From Paracoccaceae bacterium (GTDB lineage: Bacteria > Pseudomonadota > Alphaproteobacteria > Rhodobacterales > Rhodobacteraceae), in NCBI GenBank assembly GCA_007121115.1, contig SKMI01000169.1, positions 1-24,256 on the forward strand: a DNA stretch of 24,256 nucleotides. Reading direction: 5' to 3'. The translations under genes were made by a program, and so were the position numbers. Each line of letters starts with the position of its first letter. Within the stretch, counting starts at the first letter, position 1. Below the pieces are notes generated by a model. That model ran no database searches. It was not told the origin of the DNA and saw only the letters and a program-made list of their open reading frames with translations. Positions 15,137 to 22,170 of the stretch are shown piece after piece.

Positions 15137-16186
15137 TCAGGCGAAAAGCTCCACCAGATCGACGCTTGCCTCCTGGCCCAGTGCGTCCTTGCGCGTGGTC
15201 AGGAAACCGTCGGCGGCCTTGCGCCCGGCCTGTTTCAATTCGTGCAGCAGATAGGGCGAGGGCGCCAGCTTGCTGGTCACCGACAGCGTGTTCATCAGCG
15301 CGTCATCCGCGATCATGTGCACCAGCACGTTCTTCATGGCCCCTTCCGGCATGCGTCCCTCGGCGATCAGCCGCTTGACGAAGCTGATCGCCCGCAATTC
15401 GCGCAGCAAGGACGAATTGAAGCTGATCTCGTTGATCCGGTTCTGGATTTCCTGCGGCGTGGTCGGCACCATGTCGCGTAAGAGAGGATTGATGTTGACG
15501 ATCACGATATCCGCCGGCAACTCCGGATCGAAGAGCGGAAACAGCGCCGGGTTGCCGGTGTAGCCGCCGTCCCAGAACGCCTCGACCTCCTTGGTCTTCG
15601 GGTCCTCGAACTCGATTGCCTGGAACACGGTGGGCAGGCAGGCCGAGGCGAGGATCGATTCGCAACTGACCTCGTCACCCTCGAACACGCGGATCTTGCC
15701 GGTGCGCACATTGGTGGCGGCGATGAACAGCGCCGGGCCCTCGCTGGCGCAGACCTGATCGAAGCGCAGGCTGCGCACCACGCTCTCGAGCGGGTTGCGG
15801 TAGAACGGGCCGTAGCCGTAGGGGCTGACCAGCCGGGTCGCCACCTCCATCGGATTGAGCGGCATGAACGCCTCGATCGCTGAATTCAGCGTGCCCACCG
15901 GCGGCAGCAGGCTGGCGAACCAGCCGGTCATGCGCAGGTCGCGCACCGCGCCGACCTGATGCCAGATGCGGTCCAACAGGCGCCGCGCCTCGGCCGGGCC
16001 GCCCGCCACCAGCCCGGCCTTGAGCGCCGCGCCGTTCAGCGCGCCCGCAGAGGTGCCGGAAATCCCCGCGATCTCGATATCCGGCTCCTGCAGCAGCCGG
16101 TCCAGGACGCCCCAGGTGAAGGCGCCATGCGCGCCGCCGCCCTGCAACGCGAGATTGATGCGGATAGGCTCAGGTTTCCGTGCCAT
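15137..16186 (-). CDS. Patatin-like phospholipase
   Basis: 349-residue predicted lipid acyl hydrolase with a Ser-Asp dyad. The oxyanion-hole motif GGGAHG is at residues 16-21, the nucleophile elbow GTSAG has Ser46, and the DGG motif has Asp206 (DGGYTGNP). There is no signal peptide, so it probably acts in the cytoplasm or on the inner membrane. Bacterial members hydrolyse phospholipids or other acyl esters; substrate is not determined by the sequence. GGGAG lies about 7 nt before the ATG at 16186. An ICMT-like methyltransferase gene ends 47 bp upstream on the same strand, so they may be co-transcribed. Length is normal. Confidence 0.93.
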   Translation of the reverse strand: MARKPEPIRINLALQGGGAHGAFTWGVLDRLLQEPDIEIAGISGTSAGALNGAALKAGLVAGGPAEARRLLDRIWHQVGAVRDLRMTGWFASLLPPVGTLNSAIEAFMPLNPMEVATRLVSPYGYGPFYRNPLESVVRSLRFDQVCASEGPALFIAATNVRTGKIRVFEGDEVSCESILASACLPTVFQAIEFEDPKTKEVEAFWDGGYTGNPALFPLFDPELPADIVIVNINPLLRDMVPTTPQEIQNRINEISFNSSLLRELRAISFVKRLIAEGRMPEGAMKNVLVHMIADDALMNTLSVTSKLAPSPYLLHELKQAGRKAADGFLTTRKDALGQEASVDLVELFA

Positions 16187-16233
16187 GGAGCATCTCCCTT
16201 ACGACGATCAAGTCCAGCGTCCAAATCCAGCAC

Positions 16234-16680
16234 TCAGACCCAGCGCCTTGTGCGGGTGAAATACGCCTCGGCCTGCGGGCCGAAGGCGGCGCGCAGGCGC
16301 GCCTCCTCGGGCAGGATGAAGCGGCGCTGCAGCACCCAGGCCAGCAGCGGCACCAGCGGCCAGGCCAGATGCGCGCCCCAGATCAGGATGAACCCCGCCA
16401 GCAGGAGCACATCGGCCAGATAGATGGGATTTCGGCTGAGCCGAAACACCCCGTCGGTGATCAGCGCATCGGGCGCCCGGTGCGGGACAATGGTGGTGCG
16501 GTGGCGCAGGAAACGCACCGCTGCGGCCACCATCAGCGCGACCGCTACGGCCACCAGAAGCCAGCCAAGCATGACCAGCGGCGCAACCTCCGCCGCCATG
16601 GGCACGGATGCCCCCACTCCGCGCGCCAGCAGCAGCGCGGCAATCAGCCAGACGGGCGGGTAATCCAGATACGACAACAT
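16234..16680 (-). CDS. ICMT-like integral membrane methyltransferase
   Basis: 148-residue protein with about four membrane spans (roughly 9-25, 33-55, 87-101 and 103-117). The C-terminal half carries the isoprenylcysteine carboxyl methyltransferase-family signature: ITDGVFRLSRNPIYLAD, then ILPEEARLRAAFGPQAEAYF and RTRRWV, which bind S-adenosylmethionine. Bacterial members rarely have a known substrate; lipids or small hydrophobic compounds are possible. I chose the ATG at 16680 because it starts the first hydrophobic helix cleanly; the upstream frame is Ser/Ala-rich noise, though no strong ribosome site supports this start. It is likely co-transcribed with the patatin gene 47 bp downstream. 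Confidence 0.82.
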   Translation of the reverse strand: MLSYLDYPPVWLIAALLLARGVGASVPMAAEVAPLVMLGWLLVAVAVALMVAAAVRFLRHRTTIVPHRAPDALITDGVFRLSRNPIYLADVLLLAGFILIWGAHLAWPLVPLLAWVLQRRFILPEEARLRAAFGPQAEAYFTRTRRWV

Positions 16681-16812
16681 GCAGCGACGAAACCCTGTTG
16701 CCGCGCAAAGCGCAAGCGCAGAAGCGGATGCCTGCGTCGATACCGCGCGAGGGCCGCTTCGGCTCGATAACAGTTTCGCTGCCGCCGTCAGCAGCGCGCC
16801 CATCCGGAACGC

Positions 16813-16838
16813 AAAAGGGGCGGCCCCAAGACCGCCCC
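16813..16838 (-). terminator. Rho-independent terminator of tig
   Basis: Read on the minus strand, GGGGCGG and CCGCCCC form a perfect 7-bp stem with an 8-nt loop, followed by TTTT. It begins 23 nt beyond the tig stop codon and separates tig from the methyltransferase and patatin genes downstream. Confidence 0.75.
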
Positions 16839-16861
16839 GATCATCCCCGCCTGCGCGCGGC

Positions 16862-18193
16862 TTATTCCTCGTCCAGCGACTCGACCGCCTGTTGCAGCGC
16901 GTCCTTGTCCACTTCCTTCTCGGTCACGGTGATCTGGTCGATGATATGGTCGACCACCTTGTCCTCGAAGATCGGCGCGCGAAGCTGCTGCTGCATCTCG
17001 GCGTTCTTCTGCACGAATTCGAAAAATGCGCGCTCCTGCCCCGGATACTGCCGGGCCTGCTGCATCACCGCCTGGGTCATTTCCTGATCCGAGACCTGCA
17101 CCTCGGCCTTCGATCCGACCTCGGCCAGCAGAAGGCCCAGCTTCACCCGGCGCTCGGCCAGTTTCACGTGCTCCTCGGTCGGTTCGATCTCGCCGTGGCT
17201 GTGATCGTTCGGGTCGGTGTCCGGGTTGTCGTCATGCCAGAGCTGGTGGGCGATCTGCTTCGCCTCGGCCTCGACCAGCGAAGGCGGCAGATCGAAGCTC
17301 ACCCGCTCGTCCAGCTGGTCCAGCAGCGCGCGCTTCAGCACAGCGCGCGCGGCCTGTCCGTATTCGGCCTCCAGCCGCTCGCGGATCTGGGACTTGAGCG
17401 CATCCAGGCTTTCGGCGCCGAACTGCTTGGCCAGCTCATCGTCGATGGTGGCCTCGGCGGGGGCCTTCACGGCCTTGACGGTGCAGTCGAAGACCGCTTC
17501 CTTGCCGGCCAGATGCTCGGCGCCGTATTCGTCGGGGAAGTTGACGGTGACGGCCTTTTCCTCGCCCGCCTTGACGCCTGCAAGCTGCTCTTCGAACCCC
17601 GGGATGAACTGCCCCGAGCCCAGCACCAGCGGGAAATCTTCCGCCGCACCGCCGTCGAAGGGCTCGCCGTCGATCTTGCCGACGAAATCCAGCGTCACCT
17701 GATCGCCGTCCTCGGCGGCGCCGTCCTTGTCCTCGAAATTCTGCGCGGATTTGGCCAGGTTCGCCAGCGCCTCGTCCACGGCGGCGTCATCGGCCTTGAC
17801 CACCAGCCGCTCCAGTTCGATCCCGTCAAACTCGGGCAGCGGCACCTCGGGGAGCGCCTCGTAGTTCAGCGCCACCACAACGTCGTCGCCCTCCTTCCAG
17901 TCCTCGTTGGTCATCTTGACCTCGGGGCGCAGAGCGGGGCGGTCGCCGCTGTCGGCGAAATGCTGCTCCATGGCGCCGTCCACGGCGTCCTGCATCGCCT
18001 CGCCCAGCAGGCGCTTGCCGAACTGGCGCTTCAGAAGCGGCATCGGCACCTTGCCCTTGCGAAAGCCCTTCATCTCTATTTCGGGCTGCGCCTCGGCCAG
18101 CTTCTCGTCCACCTTGGCGTCCAGTTCGGCGGCGGTCACGGTAATCGTGTAGCCGCGCTTGAGGCCTTGGTTCAGGGTCTCGGTGACCTGCAT
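16862..18193 (-). CDS. tig: Trigger factor, ribosome-associated chaperone and prolyl isomerase
   Basis: 443-residue chaperone that binds ribosomal protein uL23 at the exit tunnel and shields nascent chains. The N-terminal ribosome-binding domain has the signature GFRKGKVP at residues 43-50. The FKBP-type PPIase domain lies around 150-245 (GDQVTLDFVGKIDGEPFDGG, LGSGQFIPGFEEQL, FPDEYGAEHLAGKEAVFDC). The helical C-terminal substrate-binding domain follows, with an acidic Asp/His-rich insert (HDDNPDTDPNDHSHGE). It ends in acidic residues. Length is normal for alphaproteobacteria. A terminator lies just downstream. tRNA-Leu is 25 bp upstream on the same strand, so tig may share its transcript or have a promoter within the short gap. 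Confidence 0.98.
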   Translation of the reverse strand: MQVTETLNQGLKRGYTITVTAAELDAKVDEKLAEAQPEIEMKGFRKGKVPMPLLKRQFGKRLLGEAMQDAVDGAMEQHFADSGDRPALRPEVKMTNEDWKEGDDVVVALNYEALPEVPLPEFDGIELERLVVKADDAAVDEALANLAKSAQNFEDKDGAAEDGDQVTLDFVGKIDGEPFDGGAAEDFPLVLGSGQFIPGFEEQLAGVKAGEEKAVTVNFPDEYGAEHLAGKEAVFDCTVKAVKAPAEATIDDELAKQFGAESLDALKSQIRERLEAEYGQAARAVLKRALLDQLDERVSFDLPPSLVEAEAKQIAHQLWHDDNPDTDPNDHSHGEIEPTEEHVKLAERRVKLGLLLAEVGSKAEVQVSDQEMTQAVMQQARQYPGQERAFFEFVQKNAEMQQQLRAPIFEDKVVDHIIDQITVTEKEVDKDALQQAVESLDEE

Positions 18194-18218
18194 TTCTCAG
18201 TTTTCCCTTCGCTTCATC

Positions 18219-18303
18219 TGGTGCGGGTGGAGGGACTTGAACCCCCACGCCTTGCGGCGCCAGAACCTAAATCTGGTGCGTCTGCCAATTTCGCCACACC
18301 CGC
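18219..18303 (-). tRNA. tRNA-Leu (anticodon UAG)
   Basis: An 85-nt class II tRNA read on the minus strand. The acceptor stem GCGGGTG/CACCCGC is perfect, with discriminator A and an encoded CCA tail at 18219-18221. The anticodon arm is CCAGA-TTTAGGT-TCTGG, placing TAG at positions 34-36 (reads CUA and related Leu codons). A long variable arm GCCGCAAGGCG and the T-loop GGTTCAAGTCC are present. The long variable arm is expected for Leu. Confidence 0.97.
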
Positions 18304-18496
18304 AATGCCTCGGCAGGGCCACCGTCGCCGGGGACCCGAAATTTCGCGCCTTCTAGCAAAAGGCCATTTCGGATGCGAGAGGAAAAGGACCCGCGCCGCA
18401 AGCGCAGATTTCACCGCCGCAACAGGCGCCGGGCGCGGGCCGGGGGCGTGCCATCCGGCCCATGCATTGCCTCTTGCGCGTCATGATTTCGGCACG

Positions 18497-18529
18497 AATC
18501 GCAGCGATTGTTTACGCGATGACAACAAT
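18497..18529. promoter_or_regulatory. Stacked palindromes upstream of the Hint-like gene
   Basis: AATCGC-A-GCGATT (18497-18509) is a perfect 13-bp palindrome. It overlaps a second inverted repeat, ATTGTT (18507-18512) with AACAAT (18524-18529) spaced by 11 bp. They lie 38-70 bp before the start codon at 18567, where a promoter and operator would be expected, in a locally AT-richer patch. No regulator family is recognised from the sequences. Confidence 0.35.
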
Positions 18530-18566
18530 TTTCGGATCAATCTGAGCATTCAGAGCGGAGAATCCC

Positions 18567-19115
18567 ATGCACGCATCGATTGTCACCCTTGCCCCGCCGC
18601 TGCCCGCAACGCTCGCCAAGGCCCCCACGCCGCCTTCGTATTCTGACGCCGGAACGGTCGAAACACCCGGCATCGGGGCCGGGGCGCTGGTGCGCACCCT
18701 GGGCGGCGACCGACTGGTCGAGACATTGGAGCCCGGCACCACCCTCGTCGATTCGGATGGCCGGGTGCACAGCCTCTTGCGCCGGATCACCCTGCAACTG
18801 TCGCAAGCCCGGGTCGTGCGCATCGCCCCCGGCGCGCTGGACCTGCGCGGGCGGCTGGACCGGGATCTGGTCGTAGGCGCCGCGCAATCGGTGCAGTTCG
18901 ACGACTGGCGCACCCAGCTTGTGCACGGCGCTACCGCTTTTGTCCCCGCCAGCAGCCTGTGCGACGACATGCTGATCGCGGCGGAGGATCGCGCCAACAC
19001 CGTGCTTCATGTGCTGGTGACCCGTCAGCGCGCGGTCATCGTGGTGAACGGGATGCGGATGCTCTCGGCCACACGGACCCAGGCGGCACGGCTGGGCTTA
19101 CCGCAACACCACTGA
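18567..19115 (+). CDS. Small Hint-domain-like protein, catalytic residues lost
   Basis: 182-residue protein with a Pro/Ala-rich first 30 residues and no signal peptide. Residues about 35-75 (GIGAGALVRTLGGDRLVETLEPGTTLVDSDG) resemble the start of Rhodobacteraceae Hint (Hedgehog/intein-type) domains, which read like CFTxGTxIxTxxGxxxVExLxxGD. Residues about 85-130 (VRIAPGALDLRGRLDRDLVV through FVPASSLCDD) resemble the later part. The first Cys aligns with Gly35, and the usual SPQHR block reads GAAQSVQF, so autocleavage residues are absent. CGGAGAAT lies 3-10 nt before the ATG. It stands alone between tRNA-Leu and a MerR gene. Role unknown; family assignment is by pattern resemblance only. Confidence 0.7.
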   Translation: MHASIVTLAPPLPATLAKAPTPPSYSDAGTVETPGIGAGALVRTLGGDRLVETLEPGTTLVDSDGRVHSLLRRITLQLSQARVVRIAPGALDLRGRLDRDLVVGAAQSVQFDDWRTQLVHGATAFVPASSLCDDMLIAAEDRANTVLHVLVTRQRAVIVVNGMRMLSATRTQAARLGLPQHH

Positions 19116-19184
19116 CCCCGGCGCACCCTGTCCGGCACGCGCCCCGTCCGCCGCCGCTTGCCGCCGCGTGCCATCCTTGCCGTA

Positions 19185-19213
19185 GCGTCAGGCGACGCCG
19201 GGACGCAGCGTCC
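19185..19213 (+). terminator. Two tandem hairpins after the Hint-like gene
   Basis: GCGTC-AGGC-GACGC (19185-19198) and GGACG-CAG-CGTCC (19201-19213) are perfect stems of 5 bp each. The second is followed by TTGTTT. They lie 69-98 nt after the Hint-like stop, so they may end its transcript. The stems are short and the T-run is interrupted. The first shares CGTCAGGCGACG with the first hairpin of repeat copy A. Confidence 0.4.
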
Positions 19214-19216
19214 TTG

Positions 19217-19231
19217 TTTACGTTCACGTCA
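19217..19231. promoter_or_regulatory. Candidate MerR/LiuR-type operator upstream of the MerR gene
   Basis: TTTACGTTCACGTCA is a near-palindrome built from two ACGT boxes spaced by 2 bp, with matching flanks in 5 of 6 positions. It lies 65 bp before the MerR start. It resembles, as I recall, the ACGT-containing palindromes predicted for LiuR regulators of branched-chain and fatty acid breakdown. A TTGTTT -35-like box (19214-19219) and TTGTAT (19240-19245) flank it with a 20-bp spacer, as MerR-type promoters often have. Confidence 0.45.
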
Positions 19232-19295
19232 TCTTGTCCTTGTATGGTCCCATGGTTGCGCCCACCTCGATGGCAACCGACGGAGGAGACCGGGG

Positions 19296-19781
19296 ATGAC
19301 CGACAAACGCTGGACCATACGGCAGATGTGCGATGACTTCGATGTCACGCCGCGTACACTGCGCTTCTATGAATCCAAGGAACTGATCTTTCCGGACCGC
19401 GAAGGGCAGCATCGTCTGTTTACCCGCGCCGATCGCGCGCGGCTGAAGCTGATCCTGCGCGGCAAGCGCTTCGGCTTCAGCCTCGAACAGATCCGGCAGT
19501 TGCTGGAAATGTACGACCGCGACGACAGCGAACTTCTGCAACTGCGCAAGACTTACGAGATCGCGCTGGAGCGGCTGGCCGACATGGAGCGCCAGCGCGC
19601 AGAGCTGGAAGAGGCGATCACCGACCTGCGCAAGGAACTCGCCTGGGGCGAAGAGACGTTCCGCCGCGCGGGTGTCGCGGTGCAAAGCCCCCCGGCCCGC
19701 GACGAGGCCCGTGACAAGACCAACCGCCGCAGCACCTCCACAAGCGATGATCCCGGCGCCCGCGCCAACCCCGCCCTGTAG
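19296..19781 (+). CDS. MerR-family regulator, LiuR-like, of acyl-CoA degradation genes
   Basis: 161-residue regulator. Residues 6-75 are a MerR winged helix-turn-helix (WTIRQMCDDFDVTPRTLRFY, then REGQHRLFTRADRARLKLI and FGFSLEQIRQLLEMYD). Residues about 80-125 form the dimerising coiled coil. The C-terminal tail is charged and Pro/Ser-rich. No metal-binding Cys pair is present; the one Cys lies in the HTH, so metal sensing is unlikely. MerR proteins beside acyl-CoA genes are typically LiuR-type, regulating branched-chain amino acid or fatty acid degradation. The ATG at 19296 has GGAGGAG 7 nt upstream. The acyl-CoA dehydrogenase gene begins 71 bp downstream, so it is probably the first gene of the fad cluster and self-regulated. 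Confidence 0.88.
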   Translation: MTDKRWTIRQMCDDFDVTPRTLRFYESKELIFPDREGQHRLFTRADRARLKLILRGKRFGFSLEQIRQLLEMYDRDDSELLQLRKTYEIALERLADMERQRAELEEAITDLRKELAWGEETFRRAGVAVQSPPARDEARDKTNRRSTSTSDDPGARANPAL

Positions 19782-19852
19782 GGTCGCGCCAAGCCGCCCG
19801 ACCGTTCGCGATTCAAGCCTGACCACCCGGACCAGACGACAAGGACACCGCC

Positions 19853-21628
19853 ATGACCAGCTTCACCCCCGCCACCCGTGACCTGCAATTCGTGCTGCAC
19901 GACCTGCTGTCGGTCGAGACGTCCCAGATCGATGGCTTCGAAGACCTTGACCGCGAAACGGTCGAGGCGATCCTGACCGAGGCCGGCAAGCTGGCGACCG
20001 AGGTGCTGGCCCCCCTGAACCAGATCGGCGACCAGCAGGGTTGCCGTCTGGAAAACGGCGTTGTCTACACGCCCGAAGGGTTCAAGGACGCCTATGACAA
20101 GTTGTGTGAAGGCGGCTGGACGGGTCTCGACATGGACCCGGAGTATGGCGGTCAGGGCATGCCCTATGCGGTTCACACGGCGGTGGGCGAAATGCACTGC
20201 GCCGCCAACATGGCGCTGAACATGTATTCCGGCCTGACCCATGGCGCGGCCTCCACGATCCACGCCCACGGGACCGACGAGCAGAAGCAGACCTGGCTGC
20301 CAAAGATGATCTCGGGCGAATGGGGCGGGACCATGAACCTGACCGAGCCGCATTGCGGCACCGATCTGGGCCTGATGCGCACCAAGGCCGAACCGCAGGA
20401 CGACGGCAGCTACCGGATCACCGGGCAGAAGATCTTCATCTCGGCGGGCGAGCATGACCTGACCGAAAACATCGTGCATCTGGTGCTGGCCAAGGCCCCG
20501 GGCGGCGGCAAGGGCACCAAGGGCGTTTCGCTGTTCATCGTGCCCAAGTTTCTGGTGAACGAAGACGGCAGCCTGGGCGCGCGCAACGGCGTCAGTGTGG
20601 GCAGCATCGAGCACAAGATGGGCATCCACGGCAACGCCACCTGCGTCATGAACTACGACGGCGCGCAGGGCTGGCTCCTGGGCGAATTGCACCGCGGCAT
20701 GCCCGCCATGTTCACCATGATGAACGAAGCGCGCCTCGGCGTGGGGCTGCAGGGCTATGCCCAGGCCGCGCTGGCCCATGAACAGGCAGCCAGCTACGCC
20801 CGCGACCGTCTGCAGGGCCGCGCCGCCACCGGCGCCGAAAACCCCGAAGGCCCGGCCGACCCGCTGATCGTGCACCCGGACATCCGGCGCATGTTGATGG
20901 ACCAGAAGAGCTTTGTCGAAGGTGCGCGCGCGCTCACGCTCTGGGGCGCCTTCCAGCTCGACCGCGCGCACCGCGCAGGCGACAAGGACGCCGAAGCGCT
21001 GGTCTCGCTCCTGACCCCGGTGATCAAGGGCTTCCTGACCGACAAGGGCTTTGACATGGCGGTCTCGGCCCAGCAGATCTATGGCGGGCACGGCTATATT
21101 GAAGAATGGGGCATGTCGCAGATTGTCCGCGACGCCCGCATCGCCATGATCTACGAAGGCGCCAACGGCATCCAGGCACTGGATCTGGTGGGCCGCAAAC
21201 TGGCGCTGAACGGCGGCAAGCAGGTGATGGAGTTCTTCGCTCTGGTGCAGGCGGCTTGCGACGATCTGGCCCGTGACGAGTCGCTCGCACCCATGGGCGA
21301 GGCGCTGGGTGCGGCACTCAAGCGGCTGCAGGCGGCCTCGGGCTATTTTGCCGAACAGGGGATGAAGGCGCCCAATGATGCGTTGTCCGGGGCGACCGAC
21401 TACATGCACCTGTTCGGGCATGTGGCGCTGGGGTTGATGTGGGCGCAGATGGCGCGCGCCGCCCATGACGCGCTGGCCGCCGACACGCCTGACCGGGACT
21501 TCTACGCCGCCAAGTTGGCTACCGCGCGCTACTACATGGCGCGGCAACTGCCCGCGACCTCCATGCACGCCGCGCGCATCCGCGCCGGGGGCGAGACGGT
21601 GATGGCCCTGCCCGCCGAGGCGTTCTGA
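19853..21628 (+). CDS. Large acyl-CoA dehydrogenase (FadE/DmdC-type, about 590 aa)
   Basis: 591-residue FAD enzyme that makes the 2,3-trans double bond in acyl-CoA. The N-terminal and middle ACAD domains carry GGTMNLTEPHCGTDLGLM (about 158-175) and ITGQKIFISAGEHD. The helical domain carries the catalytic base Glu435 in MIYEGANGIQALDL, preceded by QQIYGGHGYIEEWG. An extra C-terminal helical domain of about 140 residues distinguishes it from 380-residue ACADs. This large type includes beta-oxidation enzymes and DmdC, the methylmercaptopropionyl-CoA dehydrogenase of DMSP breakdown. Linkage to fadA and fadB favours fatty acid oxidation; sequence alone does not exclude DmdC activity. AAGGA lies about 7 nt before the ATG. 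No truncation. Confidence 0.93.
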   Translation: MTSFTPATRDLQFVLHDLLSVETSQIDGFEDLDRETVEAILTEAGKLATEVLAPLNQIGDQQGCRLENGVVYTPEGFKDAYDKLCEGGWTGLDMDPEYGGQGMPYAVHTAVGEMHCAANMALNMYSGLTHGAASTIHAHGTDEQKQTWLPKMISGEWGGTMNLTEPHCGTDLGLMRTKAEPQDDGSYRITGQKIFISAGEHDLTENIVHLVLAKAPGGGKGTKGVSLFIVPKFLVNEDGSLGARNGVSVGSIEHKMGIHGNATCVMNYDGAQGWLLGELHRGMPAMFTMMNEARLGVGLQGYAQAALAHEQAASYARDRLQGRAATGAENPEGPADPLIVHPDIRRMLMDQKSFVEGARALTLWGAFQLDRAHRAGDKDAEALVSLLTPVIKGFLTDKGFDMAVSAQQIYGGHGYIEEWGMSQIVRDARIAMIYEGANGIQALDLVGRKLALNGGKQVMEFFALVQAACDDLARDESLAPMGEALGAALKRLQAASGYFAEQGMKAPNDALSGATDYMHLFGHVALGLMWAQMARAAHDALAADTPDRDFYAAKLATARYYMARQLPATSMHAARIRAGGETVMALPAEAF

Positions 21629-21644
21629 ACCGGGGGGTTGCACC

Positions 21645-21857
21645 ATGCCCAAACGCTTCCGCCTGACCCGCCGTGTCAACCTCGCCCTGACCGAGGATGC
21701 CTACCGCCGCCTGAAGCGCTTTGCGCAGGAGGCGGGGCTGGACGAGGGCGAAGCGCTAAGCTTCCTGTTCGAGAATTTCGAGTCCGTGACCAACGCTGAA
21801 AACCTCGGCCACCGGTTGCGGCTCTTCAACGCGGAACTGGAGGCGCGCAAACGATGA
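21645..21857 (+). CDS. Small ribbon-helix-helix-like protein in the fad cluster
   Basis: 70-residue basic protein starting 16 nt after the dehydrogenase stop. RRVNLALTEDAYRRLKRFAQ followed by AGLDEGEALSFLFENF has the strand-helix-turn-helix pattern of CopG/Arc-type ribbon-helix-helix proteins. A charged C-terminal helix (AENLGHRLRLFNAELEARKR) follows. The preceding GGGGGG can serve as a weak ribosome site. No toxin gene is adjacent, so an antitoxin role is not supported. It could be a local DNA-binding regulator of the operon. I do not recognise a named family. Coding is supported by regular codon bias and operon-like spacing. Confidence 0.72.
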   Translation: MPKRFRLTRRVNLALTEDAYRRLKRFAQEAGLDEGEALSFLFENFESVTNAENLGHRLRLFNAELEARKR

Positions 21858-21880
21858 CGGTCGCGCCTGTGGACAGGTCG

Positions 21881-21916
21881 GATGCCTCCGGCGGGGGTAC
21901 TTGGGGCAAGATGAAG
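21881..21916 (-). repeat. REP-like intergenic repeat, copy B
   Basis: Read on the minus strand, the head CTTCATCTTGCCCCAAGTAC is followed by CCCCGCCGGAGGCATC. It matches copy A over the first 16 bases and differs by one base in the first 20. The adjacent hairpin CCTGT/ACAGG (21866-21877) lies on its tail side, as hairpins do in the other two copies. It begins 24 nt after the RHH-like stop. Confidence 0.7.
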
Positions 21917-22055
21917 TCAGGCGATGCGCCCCGTCCCTCGGCCACGACGGCATCCACAGTGCGGGGCGACTTCACCTTGCGCGGTCATCGGCTCCCCAGC
22001 CTGTACCGCGTCATCAGAGTAAGCGCGTTAAGGTTAATGGGCGATTACCGCGCCG

Positions 22056-22101
22056 CTTCATCTTGCCAAAAATACCCAAACTGGCCCGACACCCGGGCCA
22101 G
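22056..22101 (+). repeat. REP-like intergenic repeat, copy C, with hairpin
   Basis: The head CTTCATCTTGCCAAAAATAC is followed by a perfect 8-bp hairpin CTGGCCCG-ACACC-CGGGCCAG (22081-22101). It is in inverted orientation relative to copy B, 139 bp away, and 70 nt upstream of fadA. The hairpin would be in the leader of any fadA transcript that starts upstream of it. Confidence 0.7.
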
Positions 22102-22170
22102 ACGATCCATGCAAGCAGGGCGCGCCGTCACGGCCGCGCCCCGCACCCAGACACCCCACGGGAGGACCCC

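Larger units (their letters stand above)
21858..22170. other. 313-bp intergenic stretch before fadA with paired repeats
   Basis: No gene is seen. It contains the small palindrome CCTGT-GG-ACAGG (21866-21877), repeat copy B in minus orientation (21881-21916), about 139 bp of ordinary sequence including TTAAGGTTAA (22028-22037), repeat copy C in plus orientation with its hairpin (22056-22101), and the fadA ribosome site GGGAGGA. A separate fadA promoter could lie here, but I cannot place one with confidence. Confidence 0.6.

Noticed and set aside
21645..21857. Antitoxin of a toxin-antitoxin pair
   Set aside because: No toxin-sized gene follows or precedes it; it is flanked by acyl-CoA dehydrogenase and a repeat-bearing gap.
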